Numbered from the stretch's first letter, positions 50,502 through 61,532 are shown. The stretch is 64,000 nt of DNA from DIGJ01 sp041821315 (GCA_041821315.1 JBGUEO010000012.1:1-64000), one strand, 5' to 3'. Notes: generated from the sequence alone by a model not told the origin. Program-made: numbers and translations.

Positions 50502-53500
50502 ATGAAGATGAAAAGAATGGTTGCACTGCTTTTGATTTGTGCTATGGTGGTATCTCAGATTGTGATACCAGGAGGAACAAAGGTAGCAAAAGCAGACACA
50601 ATTACTTCAGTTTTGGTAGTGACATCACTACCAAAGTATGTAAACAAATCAAAATTAAGCTCTATGCCATCGTCCATTGACGTAACGGTAAATGGGGGGT
50701 CCGATGTAACGAACACGCCAGTAACCTGGGCAGTAAAATCAGGGGATATTTCCATAATAGGAAGCCCGGTAACGCTTACGGGTACTCTAACGGATATGGG
50801 TAATTATGAGATTACGGCAGATGTGCTTGTGTATTCAAACAAGCTTGTTTATTTTGTTGATTGTGCTTCCATTACAAAGGGGGTAACGCCTACGGTATAT
50901 AATGACATCAAAGGTCTTGGTGTTAGTTTAAACAATACGGTAGCAGACCAAAGTACGGATGGTACATGGGGGCTTTCTACCGCAGGAATAGGTGCAAAAG
51001 GAGTCGAAAGTACGTTGGCATCCAATTACCGGACTCAGATACATGCGACGGGCTATTATGGTACTAGCAATACAAATGATACGGTTGGATATGAATTTAC
51101 TTTAGATTCGGGAGATTATGTTATTACAACGGGGCATTATGAATGGTGGAATGGAAGAACCGTTAATGTGTCGGTAAATAATACAGCAACGGATGTTTCA
51201 ATTGGAAGCACAACAGTAAGTAAGAGCGGTGTAAGAACTGGTTATGTAATGGGTGAATTTGCGATGCCATCCAATGGAAAAGCAACAGTGACCTTTACCA
51301 AGGGTGCATCTGAGGCAGCAGCAGTATCCTATATTGCAATTGAAAAAATAGAAGCTGATACAAGCATTGATATATCGGCATGGACAACTGCCAAAGATGA
51401 TGCACAGACTTATATTTCATCAAATGCCTATACCTTAGAGACAGAAAATGCTTTATTGGATGCAATTGCAAATGGACAAGCCATTATCGATTCAGTGGAG
51501 TCTAATCAGGACGTTACGGATGCAATCGCACTTGTGGAAGCAGCAATCAGTGGATTACAAATGGCTGATAAATCAAAACTTGTACAGTATGTAGAGGAAC
51601 CGCTTGATACGGGGTTATTTACAGAAGATGACGCTCTCACGGCGTATCAAGCTTTGATTAAGAGTGATACCATCCAGGCAGTATATAAGGATGCAGCGCC
51701 AAAGAGGGATGATATCATCGCAGCAGTTAGTAGTATTGAGACAGCAAGGGCAGCATTAACCAAACTGTATACAGAACTGCTGGTAGATGGCAATGATATT
51801 GATACAGATAAAAATGGTAATGTAGTCAATAAGTTTCAGGGATTTGGAGCAGTATCTTGTAATAATACATCCAACCTCTTAATCGACTATAAGGAAGAAC
51901 ATCCAGATCAATACTGGAAAATGATGAATCAGTTATTTAATACGGATACAGGAGCTGGTATCAGTCATGTGAAAGTTGAGCTGGGTGGAGATGTGAATTC
52001 ATCGTCTGGTACGGAACCAGCCACGATGCGCTCGGCGGGTGAGACAGCAAACGTACTTCGTGGTGCTGGATGGCATTTTGCTGCAGATGCAAAATCCATT
52101 AATCCAAATATCACCGTAGAAGCACTTCGTTGGGGAGAACCAGCCTGGACGAAAGCGGGAGGATATGAGGCAAGATATAAGTGGTATAAAGAAACAATCG
52201 ATGCAGTATACGATGAGTATGGCATGAAGCTTGATTACTTAAGTCCAGGACAGAATGAGAACAATGCGGCCAGTGTTTCATCCGTTGCAGATAATCTTGC
52301 ATGGATTAAATATTGTGCACAGCAGTTGAATGCAGAAACAGATGGCAGATATGACTACAGCAGCATTAAGATTGTGGCAACCGACTCTCATAGCGGATGC
52401 GATGCGATTGCAACAGCGATGCTAAATGATTCAGAATTAATGGATTTAATTGATGTAATTGGAGATCATTACAACGTTAATGGGAGTGCTAATTTAACCC
52501 GGTTGAATGAAGAATATGGAAAAGAAGTATGGTACAGTGAAGGTATCGCTCCAATGATAAATGCAAAAGAGCGCTTGAGCGAGCAACCAGAGTATGGTGG
52601 AGTTGGTGGAACCGTTAGTATGGCAGACTTGGCAACCAGATACATCTGTGCCTACTCCTATGCGGGAACTGCGTATCCAACGAAAATGACCCGGTTTGAA
52701 TTCCAGCCGGCAATCGCTGGTTTTTACCAGGGAAGTGCCTATAGTCCAAAGCAATTGATCGGAGCGTTCTATCCTTGGTCTGGATATTATGAGGCAGATG
52801 GCGGTCTTCAGATGGTACAACATTTTACCATGTTCTCAGAGATTGGTTGGAATTATATTGAGGGTGCCTGCTATGGGGATGGAACCTACAGCGATGGTGG
52901 TGTAAAAGCGGATACTGGTACGAATCATTATATGACGATTACCGATCCAGATACGGATGATTATTCTATTATTTTTGCAAATAATACAAGTCAGACACGT
53001 TCCTATCAGATAAAAGCGACCAACCTTAGCAAATTCGCAGATAAGGTAAATGTATGGGAAACGAGAGGTCCAGATGATGGCGAAGCATACGACGCAAACT
53101 GGATGCAAAATATAGATACAATCACTCCAAGTGTGTCAACTGATAATAGTGGTATTGCTTACTATAACATTACGATAAAGCCATACTCTATCGTTACTGT
53201 CACAACCTTACTCGATAAGGGAACAAACTATGTATCAGGACAGGATAATAGTACGCAAGAAAATACTGTTTTAGCACTCCCTTATACGGATGATTTTGAA
53301 TATAGTGATTACGCACTTGATACGAAAGGCAGAACTTATCTGGAACGACGTGGTGATACACCAAGATATACATCGGATCAACGTGGAGCGTTCGAGGTAA
53401 CACAAGAAGCAGATAATATAAAAAATCATGTACTATATCAGGTTATTTCACAGGATATCCTTCCTTCTGAATGGGATGTGTGGTCTGGTGGTGCTGGTGC

Positions 53501-56051
53501 AACCACAAGCGTAACACCAAATACCTGGTTAGGAGATCAGCGCTGGGCGAATTATACCGCTTCCTATCAGTTCAAATTAGATGCGAGTGGAACAAGTAAT
53601 AATTTTGCAGGCTTAGGCGTAAGACAAAACGAAAGTTTTGGTGGAAGTGATTCTTCTGGTTATAGTGCAAGAATCTATGTAGATGGCAGCTATAAATTAT
53701 TTGATAACAATGTAGAAGTAGCATCTGTAGCAGGTATCATTGTAGACTTTGATGCAAGTGCATGGCATAAGCTTTCCGTTGAATGCAAAGAAAATGTAAT
53801 TACCGTTTATCTGGATGAATCCCAGATACTTACCTATACGGATACAACAAGCCCGAACCTTTGTGGGCGAATCAGTATCCTAAGTGGTTATTATAATACT
53901 TACTATGATAACTTGGTAGTTGCACCTATCGATGGTTATGCTCCTTACTCAAGCAAGATCGATGATTCAGACAGTGAAATTTTGTATAGTGCCAGTGGTT
54001 GGAGCTTTGCTCAATCAGGATACGCACATTATAACAGAACCCTAAAGAATGGTTCGGAATCTGGTGCCATTCCATTTACGGTAAGTACAGCATCACAAGG
54101 GGCAATCGATCAAATCTATTACTATCGGAATGATGGAAAGACATGGGGTTCTAACTCAGCAAACGCATGGGCGGATAAATCAACACAGGCCTACTGTGAA
54201 CTAGCCTTTGATGGTACTGGATTTGATTATTATGCACAAGCGCAAGCAGCAAATACAACAGCCAATATCTATGTGGATGGTACTCTCCATGGAGTGGCAG
54301 ACTTAAGTCAGGGTGGCGTGGTATATAGCGTAATAGGACTTGAAAAAGGGAAGCATACAGTGAAGGTGGAAGCACTGAATGGCTATACTAGTATTATGAA
54401 ATTCAAGATCTATGATTCAGACAATACAACGAGCTTTACCTATCCATTTGCAGGAACTGGATTTAACTTATTCGGTGCTACCAGCAGTGCAACCATTGAT
54501 GTTTATGTAGATGATGCTTTGGTTGCTGATAACTATCAGGTATCTTCGATTGGTAACCGTGATACGTCTTACTGGGTTCGCGGCTTGGAGAATAAAGCAC
54601 ATACAATGAGAGTTGTGGTAGAGTCTGGAACATTTACATTAGATGGGATTGACGTGATTGGTTCTTTGGATGGCAAGGTTTTAAACCCTCTTGTTTCTAT
54701 TATGGTAAAGACAAATCCAGATAAGACAGAATATATGGTTGGAGAAACACTTGATTTATCTGGGCTTACAATAACTGCAACTTATCAGGATAGTACGATA
54801 GTAGATAATATCGACGCAACTCAATTTACGGTAACTGGGTATGACAAAAATACAGTTGGTGATCAGATACTTACACTAGCCTATCAGGGCAAGATAACAA
54901 CTATAGTCGTTACAGTAAAAGAATCTGTTGTTCAGGGTGGATCAAGTGCCCCAGTGGCAGAAACCGTAAAAGCAGATCCAACAAACAAAGATAGCGTATC
55001 AGTAGATACACAGATTACAATGACAATCGAAGGAAAACAGGCGGTTGTTCATGCAAACGTATCAGACCAAAAGATTCTTGCGGTAATCCATGCCAATAAA
55101 TCGCTAGATAAGCCGGTACAGATTGCAATTCCAGTGGCACAAACGAGTTCACTTATTAACAAACTTAAATCTCAGTCTGTAGAAAATGCGATATCGGTGA
55201 TTACAATAAATAAGGAATATTTGAAAGAAAATAAAAAAGCAGTGATATCCGAGATTGATGTAGACAAAGATTTGATAGACGCATTGGTGGAGAATGAAAA
55301 AACGTTAACGGTTAAAGTAGCAGACTCTTCCGGCAAGGTATATTATGCGTGGAATATCGATGGCGAGCAGATGAGTAAATCAGAAAATGAAGCGGCAGGC
55401 CTTAACCTTGCAGTATTGGTAGCAGGCACTGATACTATGGATGCGGTTGATAAACTCGTGAAAAAGGATAAAAGGAATGAGAAAGGTTATATACTTGCTC
55501 TGAATGCAGAGGATAGAATTCCTAGTGGCTCACTCCTTAAGGTGAATGCAAAAGAGCAGTTGGGTCTTGAAGCAGGGCAAGCTGTATATGTATATCACTA
55601 TAACGATGCTACAAATACAGTTGATAGCATGGCAAAGGTAAAATACAAAGTTGATGAAGATGGATTTCTTAATATGAATCCAAAATATGGAGACGATTAT
55701 GTGATTCTTGATCACATTGCGGATGCTTCTATAAAGAGAACCTTAATGCAGCAGATTCAGATTTCAGATAAAAAACTTACCATTAAAAAAGGTAAAAAAC
55801 AGACACTTGAAATTACCTTGCCAGAAATAGTTGCGGTCGTTGCTAAATATAACGCAAAAGCGAATGAACAATATGGTGATGAAATATTACTTGCAAAAGT
55901 GAAATATCACACGAGTAATTCAAGTATAGCAACGGTGAGCAAGGACGGAACGATTCGTGCAAAGAAAGCAGGAAAAGTTACGATAACAACGACTGTCTTA
56001 CTTGAGAATTCTAAGAAAAAAAGAGTTAAGACAACGATTACAGTTAAGTAA
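50502..56051 (+). CDS. secreted multidomain GH59-like glycosidase
   Basis: 1849 residues from the ATG at 50502 (AAAGGAGAAGG upstream; an earlier ATG overlaps that site). Signal peptide 1-33. An Ig-like segment (about 35-112), a carbohydrate-binding-like domain (about 115-285), two FIVAR-like helical segments (about 290-430), then the GH59 (galactocerebrosidase-type) catalytic region (about 440-760): FQGFGAVS, ISHVKVELGGD, GTEPATM, with acid/base candidate E585 in GQNENN and nucleophile candidate E680 in WYSEG. A lectin-like sandwich (about 925-1155) follows, two further binding-like domains, a BIG3-like Ig (about 1400-1475) and a C-terminal BIG2 repeat (about 1765-1849). No sortase signal. 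Probably removes beta-galactose from galactan chains outside the cell. Confidence 0.85.
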   Translation: MKMKRMVALLLICAMVVSQIVIPGGTKVAKADTITSVLVVTSLPKYVNKSKLSSMPSSIDVTVNGGSDVTNTPVTWAVKSGDISIIGSPVTLTGTLTDMGNYEITADVLVYSNKLVYFVDCASITKGVTPTVYNDIKGLGVSLNNTVADQSTDGTWGLSTAGIGAKGVESTLASNYRTQIHATGYYGTSNTNDTVGYEFTLDSGDYVITTGHYEWWNGRTVNVSVNNTATDVSIGSTTVSKSGVRTGYVMGEFAMPSNGKATVTFTKGASEAAAVSYIAIEKIEADTSIDISAWTTAKDDAQTYISSNAYTLETENALLDAIANGQAIIDSVESNQDVTDAIALVEAAISGLQMADKSKLVQYVEEPLDTGLFTEDDALTAYQALIKSDTIQAVYKDAAPKRDDIIAAVSSIETARAALTKLYTELLVDGNDIDTDKNGNVVNKFQGFGAVSCNNTSNLLIDYKEEHPDQYWKMMNQLFNTDTGAGISHVKVELGGDVNSSSGTEPATMRSAGETANVLRGAGWHFAADAKSINPNITVEALRWGEPAWTKAGGYEARYKWYKETIDAVYDEYGMKLDYLSPGQNENNAASVSSVADNLAWIKYCAQQLNAETDGRYDYSSIKIVATDSHSGCDAIATAMLNDSELMDLIDVIGDHYNVNGSANLTRLNEEYGKEVWYSEGIAPMINAKERLSEQPEYGGVGGTVSMADLATRYICAYSYAGTAYPTKMTRFEFQPAIAGFYQGSAYSPKQLIGAFYPWSGYYEADGGLQMVQHFTMFSEIGWNYIEGACYGDGTYSDGGVKADTGTNHYMTITDPDTDDYSIIFANNTSQTRSYQIKATNLSKFADKVNVWETRGPDDGEAYDANWMQNIDTITPSVSTDNSGIAYYNITIKPYSIVTVTTLLDKGTNYVSGQDNSTQENTVLALPYTDDFEYSDYALDTKGRTYLERRGDTPRYTSDQRGAFEVTQEADNIKNHVLYQVISQDILPSEWDVWSGGAGATTSVTPNTWLGDQRWANYTASYQFKLDASGTSNNFAGLGVRQNESFGGSDSSGYSARIYVDGSYKLFDNNVEVASVAGIIVDFDASAWHKLSVECKENVITVYLDESQILTYTDTTSPNLCGRISILSGYYNTYYDNLVVAPIDGYAPYSSKIDDSDSEILYSASGWSFAQSGYAHYNRTLKNGSESGAIPFTVSTASQGAIDQIYYYRNDGKTWGSNSANAWADKSTQAYCELAFDGTGFDYYAQAQAANTTANIYVDGTLHGVADLSQGGVVYSVIGLEKGKHTVKVEALNGYTSIMKFKIYDSDNTTSFTYPFAGTGFNLFGATSSATIDVYVDDALVADNYQVSSIGNRDTSYWVRGLENKAHTMRVVVESGTFTLDGIDVIGSLDGKVLNPLVSIMVKTNPDKTEYMVGETLDLSGLTITATYQDSTIVDNIDATQFTVTGYDKNTVGDQILTLAYQGKITTIVVTVKESVVQGGSSAPVAETVKADPTNKDSVSVDTQITMTIEGKQAVVHANVSDQKILAVIHANKSLDKPVQIAIPVAQTSSLINKLKSQSVENAISVITINKEYLKENKKAVISEIDVDKDLIDALVENEKTLTVKVADSSGKVYYAWNIDGEQMSKSENEAAGLNLAVLVAGTDTMDAVDKLVKKDKRNEKGYILALNAEDRIPSGSLLKVNAKEQLGLEAGQAVYVYHYNDATNTVDSMAKVKYKVDEDGFLNMNPKYGDDYVILDHIADASIKRTLMQQIQISDKKLTIKKGKKQTLEITLPEIVAVVAKYNAKANEQYGDEILLAKVKYHTSNSSIATVSKDGTIRAKKAGKVTITTTVLLENSKKKRVKTTITVK

Positions 56052-56085
56052 AAAGTAATGATAGTATAATAGAAATAAGGATAGA

Positions 56086-56130
56086 GATGCCGACTGACAA
56101 GTCTTACGATAAGTTAGTCGGCATCTTTTT
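56086..56130 (+). terminator. intrinsic terminator
   Basis: GATGCCGACT and AGTCGGCATC form a perfect 10-bp stem followed by TTTTTG. Closes the transporter-GH88-DUF2264-GH59 operon. Confidence 0.93.
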
Positions 56131-56285
56131 GTCGTTTTACTTAAAAATATTGCACAATGCATTTTGATTTCTAAAAAAACAAAAAATAATGCACATTTGA
56201 AAGAAAATAGAATATAGAACTCTCTCCTTAAAAACGATAGAATAAACGCATAAGTTCTTGATTGATACATAAGGAGGAGAAAACG

Positions 56286-57812
56286 ATGAAACAAGCAACG
56301 TGTTTTAGTGATAAGCATTATACGATTGGAGAAGTTGATGACAAGATGTACGCTTCGTTTACCGAACATTTGGGAAGAAGCATATATTCAGGCATTTATG
56401 AGCCAGAGCATCCGGGTGCAGATGAAGATGGTTATCGCCAGGACGTCATGGAATTAGTAAAAGAGCTGAATGTGCCATTGATTCGCTATCCGGGTGGAAA
56501 TTTTGTTTCTTGTTATGATTGGCATGACGGCATTGGTCCCAAAGAAGATCGACCAAAAAGAATGGATTATGCATGGGCAAGTATTGAGACAAATGAATTT
56601 GGGATTGATGAATTTGTAAGATGGGCAAAAAAAGTTGGAGTTGAACCGATGATAGCAGTTAATTTGGGAACGGGAACCATGAAAGACGCTGGTGATTTGG
56701 TTGAATACTGCAATCATCCGGGTGGAACATACTGGAGTGATCTGCGTATAAAAAATGGAAACAGGGAGCCCTATAACATTAAATACTGGTGCTTAGGAAA
56801 TGAAATGGAAGGAAGCTGGCAGGCTGGTCATTTATCAGCCGAAGATTATACTAAGAAGGCATTGGAAGCAGCAAAAATTATGAAATGGGTAGATCCATCG
56901 ATAAAGCTTGTTGCTTGCGGAAGCAGTTACGAAATGCTGCCTACTTATATGGAATGGGATCGAACCATGCTGAGCGAATTATACAATCAAGTCGATTATC
57001 TCTCCACACATAATTATTCAATGAATGCGGGTCAAGGAATTGCAAACTTTATGGCGTCCTATAAACAACTTGATGATCATATTAAAAATACATCGCGGGC
57101 AATTGAATATGTCAAAGCTAAAAACCATTACAAAAAAGATATTAAAATCTGTTTGGATGAATGGAATGTATGGAATTTCCAGGATATAAAACTAGATTCA
57201 CTCGATGATTTGCAAGGACTAACCACATTTGAAATGACCTCTGCTGGGAAATGGGAAACAGCTCCACCAATCCTGCAAGAAAAATATAGTTTATTGGATG
57301 CACTCGTTGTTGGTGGATTGGGGATAACTTTATTAAATAATGCCGACGTTGTGGAAATTGCATGTCTGGCACAGCTGATTAATGTCATTGCACCAATTAC
57401 AACGATTCGAAATGGCGGGATATACAAACAGGCAATTTATCATCCATTTCATATGCTCAGTAAGTATGGACATGGAACTTGCATGAAAACTTTAGTAGAG
57501 GCACCGATGTATCAAACGAGTTTTGGTGAATTGCCAATTGTTGAATCTGCATTGGTTTATAACCAGGCAGCGGATGAAGTTCGTATCTTTGCATTAAATT
57601 GTGATTTGGATGAATCGGTTTTACTTGCAATCGATTTACAAGGCTATGGAAATAAAAAAGTAGTAAGGCATCTTGTTTTGGAGGGCGACGAATTGGAGCA
57701 ATACAATACTTATGAAGATCCAAATCAAGTAGAAATGAAAACATTAAAAATTGAAAGTGAGACGACAGTAATTCTCCCTAAGATGTCTTTTAATGTAATT
57801 ATTCTAGGTTAA
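56286..57812 (+). CDS. GH51 alpha-L-arabinofuranosidase
   Basis: 508 residues from the ATG at 56286 after AAGGAGGAG. Clan GH-A barrel with acid/base E173 (CLGNEMEG) and nucleophile E292 (CLDEWNVW), plus the usual YPGGNF and EHLGR motifs and a C-terminal beta-sandwich. No signal peptide, so it acts on imported arabino-oligosaccharides and releases L-arabinose. Starts an operon with an RbsA-type transporter (25 bases to the ATPase gene), probably importing arabinose or a short arabinoside. Confidence 0.95.
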   Translation: MKQATCFSDKHYTIGEVDDKMYASFTEHLGRSIYSGIYEPEHPGADEDGYRQDVMELVKELNVPLIRYPGGNFVSCYDWHDGIGPKEDRPKRMDYAWASIETNEFGIDEFVRWAKKVGVEPMIAVNLGTGTMKDAGDLVEYCNHPGGTYWSDLRIKNGNREPYNIKYWCLGNEMEGSWQAGHLSAEDYTKKALEAAKIMKWVDPSIKLVACGSSYEMLPTYMEWDRTMLSELYNQVDYLSTHNYSMNAGQGIANFMASYKQLDDHIKNTSRAIEYVKAKNHYKKDIKICLDEWNVWNFQDIKLDSLDDLQGLTTFEMTSAGKWETAPPILQEKYSLLDALVVGGLGITLLNNADVVEIACLAQLINVIAPITTIRNGGIYKQAIYHPFHMLSKYGHGTCMKTLVEAPMYQTSFGELPIVESALVYNQAADEVRIFALNCDLDESVLLAIDLQGYGNKKVVRHLVLEGDELEQYNTYEDPNQVEMKTLKIESETTVILPKMSFNVIILG

Positions 57813-57837
57813 AGATTTTGAAGGAGCGGAGGTAAGC

Positions 57838-59337
57838 ATGAGTGCAAAAGTTGTATTAAAAGTTACAAATATCTCAAAAGATTTTGGACTGACACATGCG
57901 TTAAAAGATGTATCAATCAAAATCGAAGAGGGTGAAATCATTGGATTGATTGGTGAAAATGGATCCGGTAAATCAACGCTCTCTTCCATTATTTCTGGAA
58001 TCTATCCAGCTAGCGCAGGAGAGATGGAATTAGAAGGAAAACCCTATAAACCAACCAATCCAAGCGATGCCCAAAAAAATGGAATTAGTATGATTGCACA
58101 AGAGATGGGGACTTTGTCCGGAATTCGGGTTGCAGATAATATCTTTCTTGGCAAAGAGGAGATGTTTACAAATACTGTTTTTATAAATCGTAAAAAAATG
58201 TATCAAGAAGCAAAACGGGCATTGGAGGAGATTGGAATCAGCGACATTCGTCCAGAAGATCCCATCACAAACTATAGTTTAGAGCAGCGAAAACTAATCG
58301 AAGTAGTAGCGGCATTGTATTCAAAGCCTAAAATTTTTGTGATAGATGAGACGACGACAGCACTCTCCCAACGAGGCAGAAATATCATTTATAAGATTAT
58401 AAAACAATTTCAAAAAGAGAATAAAACAGTTCTATTTATATCACATGATATGGAAGAGTTGATGCAAGTTTGTACAAAATTAGTCATCTTAAGAGATGGA
58501 GAGTACATTGCACAATTAAATAAAGAAGAATTCAATGAAGACATAATCAAAGAACTAATGGTTGGTCGTAAGCTGACAGGAGATTATTATAGAAGCGATT
58601 TTTTAGGAACGTATCAAGAACAAGTGGTATTACGCGTCAATGACCTGCATGTTGGAACTGCTTTGAAAGGGATAACACTTGATTTACATAAAGGTGAAAT
58701 TCTGGGAATTGGAGGACTAACCGATTGTGGTATGCATGAACTGGGCAGGGCAATTTTTGGAATGGATAAACCACTTTATGGTGAGGTAGTCCTTGCCAAT
58801 GGAACAAAAGTCACATCGGAGCAAATCGCAATTAAAAATAAGATTGGGTATGTTTCCAAAAACAGAGATCAGGAAGCTTTGATTTTGTCTGCAAGTATTA
58901 TGGATAACGTGGTACTACCCTCTCTTTCTAACATACAAAAGGTGGGACTGATACGAACGAGCAATGAAAAAAAGTTTACAAATAAGCAAGTTGCAGACTT
59001 AAGTATCAAGTGCCGGGAAGTAACACAGGATGTAGGGGACTTAAGTGGTGGGAACAAACAAAAGGTGGTATTTGGAAAATGGCTTGGGAATGAATCTGAA
59101 CTATTTATTCTAGACTGCCCTACCAGAGGAATTGATATCGGTGTAAAGGCATTTATGTATCAGCTGATGTATCAGTTAAAAAAAGAAGGAAAATCCATAC
59201 TAATGATATCAGAAGAACTTCCGGAATTAATTGGGATGAGTGATCGAATCTTGATCATGAAAAATGGTAGCATTCAAAATTCATTTACGCGTTCCGAGAA
59301 GTTAAACGAAGCAATGTTGATTAAGGAAATGGTATAG
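57838..59337 (+). CDS. sugar ABC transporter ATPase (RbsA/AraG type)
   Basis: 499 residues, two cassettes. First: Walker A GENGSGKST, FVIDET Walker B, ISHDMEE. Second: altered Walker A GLTDCGMHEL, signature LSGGNKQKVVFGKW, LFILDCPTRGIDIG. In the first cassette the signature reads YSLEQRKLIEV, and Walker B ends DETT rather than DEPT, mild deviations. RBS GGAGCGGAGG. Followed 15 bases later by a permease. Confidence 0.94.
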   Translation: MSAKVVLKVTNISKDFGLTHALKDVSIKIEEGEIIGLIGENGSGKSTLSSIISGIYPASAGEMELEGKPYKPTNPSDAQKNGISMIAQEMGTLSGIRVADNIFLGKEEMFTNTVFINRKKMYQEAKRALEEIGISDIRPEDPITNYSLEQRKLIEVVAALYSKPKIFVIDETTTALSQRGRNIIYKIIKQFQKENKTVLFISHDMEELMQVCTKLVILRDGEYIAQLNKEEFNEDIIKELMVGRKLTGDYYRSDFLGTYQEQVVLRVNDLHVGTALKGITLDLHKGEILGIGGLTDCGMHELGRAIFGMDKPLYGEVVLANGTKVTSEQIAIKNKIGYVSKNRDQEALILSASIMDNVVLPSLSNIQKVGLIRTSNEKKFTNKQVADLSIKCREVTQDVGDLSGGNKQKVVFGKWLGNESELFILDCPTRGIDIGVKAFMYQLMYQLKKEGKSILMISEELPELIGMSDRILIMKNGSIQNSFTRSEKLNEAMLIKEMV

Positions 59338-59352
59338 GAAGGGGGAAGAACT

Positions 59353-60318
59353 GTGGATCATGTAATAAAAGAAAAACAAGAGACAGCAAGCAGCATGAAA
59401 GAATTGTTTCGTAGAATCGTTCCCTTTCTTGGAATCATATTGATGATTCTTATCTTTCAGACCCTTGGAGATGGAAAGCTTCTTACCAAAGGAAATCTAA
59501 ATGGTATCCTGAATCAGACCGTTTATGTTGCTATTATGGCATTTGGTGCAATTTTTGTCTACTCGCATGGAGGAATGGATCTTTCCTATGGTGGAGTGAT
59601 TGGATTTAGTGTGTTAATATCCATATTAGTTGCAAATACCGGGGTGCCTGTCTTTGTTGTATTTTTGACAAGTATTTTATCAGCACTGGTATGGTTTTTA
59701 GTAAATGGTATGGTTTCTGTTTATTTGAAGGTATCGCCATTTATTACATCCCTTTGTATTATGTATATGTGTCGAGGTATCCTAAACACAGTATGTGCAA
59801 CACAAAAGTATAGTATTCCGGTACGTATTTACGAGTATGATAACCTAGCATTTAAACTGTCTATGTTGATTGGCGTTTATGTTGTTTGCTATTTGCTTTT
59901 TGAAAAAAGCAGCATAGGAAAGTCCAATAAGGCAATCGGTGGAAGTAAAATTGCAGCGTCACAAGCGGGAGTGAAGGTAGAAAAAACAAGAATGATTGCT
60001 TATATTATTAGTGGGATTACAGTGGGAATTGCGGGATTTATTTTAATGGCAAGGGCTGGAAGTGTAAGTACATCGACAGGTCAAGGTCTGGAAATGAACG
60101 TAATTACTGCATTGGTTCTAGGAGGTGTTCCATTATCTGGTGGCTCACGTGTTAAAATGATAGGTGCATTGCTTGGTAGTTTTTCGGTCATATTATTACG
60201 AAATGGATTAATAATTTTAGGAGTAAATGAACGTCTAATAGAAGGGATTCAGGGGCTCGTTTTGTTACTGTTGGTATTCTTAACTTATGTTAAGAACAAA
60301 GATGGAATTTTAAAATAG
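59353..60318 (+). CDS. sugar ABC transporter permease 1 (RbsC/AraH type)
   Basis: 321 residues, GTG start after GGAAGGGGGAAG. About nine hydrophobic helices; BPD_transp_2 marks GGMDLSYGGV, VNGMVSVYL and VLGGVPLSGGSRVKMIGA. One of two non-identical permeases in the operon, so a heterodimeric channel is expected. Confidence 0.93.
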   Translation: MDHVIKEKQETASSMKELFRRIVPFLGIILMILIFQTLGDGKLLTKGNLNGILNQTVYVAIMAFGAIFVYSHGGMDLSYGGVIGFSVLISILVANTGVPVFVVFLTSILSALVWFLVNGMVSVYLKVSPFITSLCIMYMCRGILNTVCATQKYSIPVRIYEYDNLAFKLSMLIGVYVVCYLLFEKSSIGKSNKAIGGSKIAASQAGVKVEKTRMIAYIISGITVGIAGFILMARAGSVSTSTGQGLEMNVITALVLGGVPLSGGSRVKMIGALLGSFSVILLRNGLIILGVNERLIEGIQGLVLLLLVFLTYVKNKDGILK

Positions 60319-60329
60319 GAGGAAGTTAT

Positions 60330-61505
60330 ATGAAAAAGTTAGTAGCAATTGTATTAGTGTTAGCAATGGCAATATCAATGATTGGTTGTGGGAGTACAGG
60401 ATCAACCTCTTCTGAGAGTACATCAAAAGAGGAAAATGGCGATACCAAAGAGGCAGCATCCAATCAAGCCGACGCAGGAAATACTTGTGGAGATGAAAAT
60501 GGGAAATATACAATCGGTGTTATTATTCATACCACAACGGATTTTTTATGCTCCAAGTATAAGTCTTATTCTGATTACTTAGGAAAAGACTATGGAGTAA
60601 AACTCAATTATTATATCATTGAAAATTTTGCAGATGAAACCTATCTTGCAGCAATTGAAAACTTATGTGCACAGGGTGTAAATGGAATTATCACCACCAA
60701 TTTTTCTGGCACTGCTGTGTTACAAGGATTGAAAATTTGTGAAGAAAATGAAGTTTATTTAGGAGTTGGGTTCTCACAGATTGATGAAAGCATCAAAGAT
60801 CAGGTCTATGAAAGTCAGTATTTTGTGGGTGGATCCTACGAAGCAGACTATGATGCCGGATATGAAATTATTACAAGCTTAATTGATGCCGGATGTAAAA
60901 ATATTGCAGCAATTGGATACGAACCTGGTATTACTTGCCATGACAGACGTTGGGAAGGAATGATGAAAGCATTTGAAGATCATCCGGAAATAAAGAAAGC
61001 AGGAGAATATAGAGGACTTGAATTTACAAAAGCAGTGGAGGATTTCCTTGCATCGGATGACACCATTGATGGTATCGCAATCACTTTATTAGGAATTGAA
61101 TATTGTTCTGAGCCAATTAAATCGGCTGGTAGAGAAGGAGAAGTAAAAATTGCGTATTGTGATTTCTCAGAAAATTGCCAGCAAAGTCTTGATAGCGGTG
61201 AAACGGTTTGTTCCATTGGCGGACAATATGTTGATGTTGTATTCCCATTTGTATTGCTCTACAATGCACTTGAAGGAACACCACTTGATAAGGTAGAAGT
61301 TCCAGTTAACTTTATCGTTTGCCAATCGGGAGATGAGTTCTCTGATTATATGACCTATTTACACAACGATGGAGTTTATGCTTTTACAACGGATGAAATT
61401 GATACCGTTATTGGGTCAAAAAATGCCGAAGCGTCATCACAAGATTTATTGAAAATGGGAGCCAACTACAGTGTTGAGGATACAATTGCAAGACATGGCA
61501 AATAA
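60330..61505 (+). CDS. sugar ABC transporter binding lipoprotein
   Basis: 391 residues. Lipobox SMIGC with Cys near residue 20, acidic Ser-rich linker to about 50, then a Peripla_BP_4 fold from about 57 (YTIGVIIHTTTDF, GVNGIITTNFSG, NIAAIGYEPG, IAYCDFSENC). Longer than most ribose-type binding proteins. Lies between two permease genes, an uncommon order. Ligand probably arabinose or a small arabinoside, from its neighbour GH51. Confidence 0.9.
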   Translation: MKKLVAIVLVLAMAISMIGCGSTGSTSSESTSKEENGDTKEAASNQADAGNTCGDENGKYTIGVIIHTTTDFLCSKYKSYSDYLGKDYGVKLNYYIIENFADETYLAAIENLCAQGVNGIITTNFSGTAVLQGLKICEENEVYLGVGFSQIDESIKDQVYESQYFVGGSYEADYDAGYEIITSLIDAGCKNIAAIGYEPGITCHDRRWEGMMKAFEDHPEIKKAGEYRGLEFTKAVEDFLASDDTIDGIAITLLGIEYCSEPIKSAGREGEVKIAYCDFSENCQQSLDSGETVCSIGGQYVDVVFPFVLLYNALEGTPLDKVEVPVNFIVCQSGDEFSDYMTYLHNDGVYAFTTDEIDTVIGSKNAEASSQDLLKMGANYSVEDTIARHGK

Positions 61506-61532
61506 TCTGCCTGTCTTGGAAAGGGGAACAGG

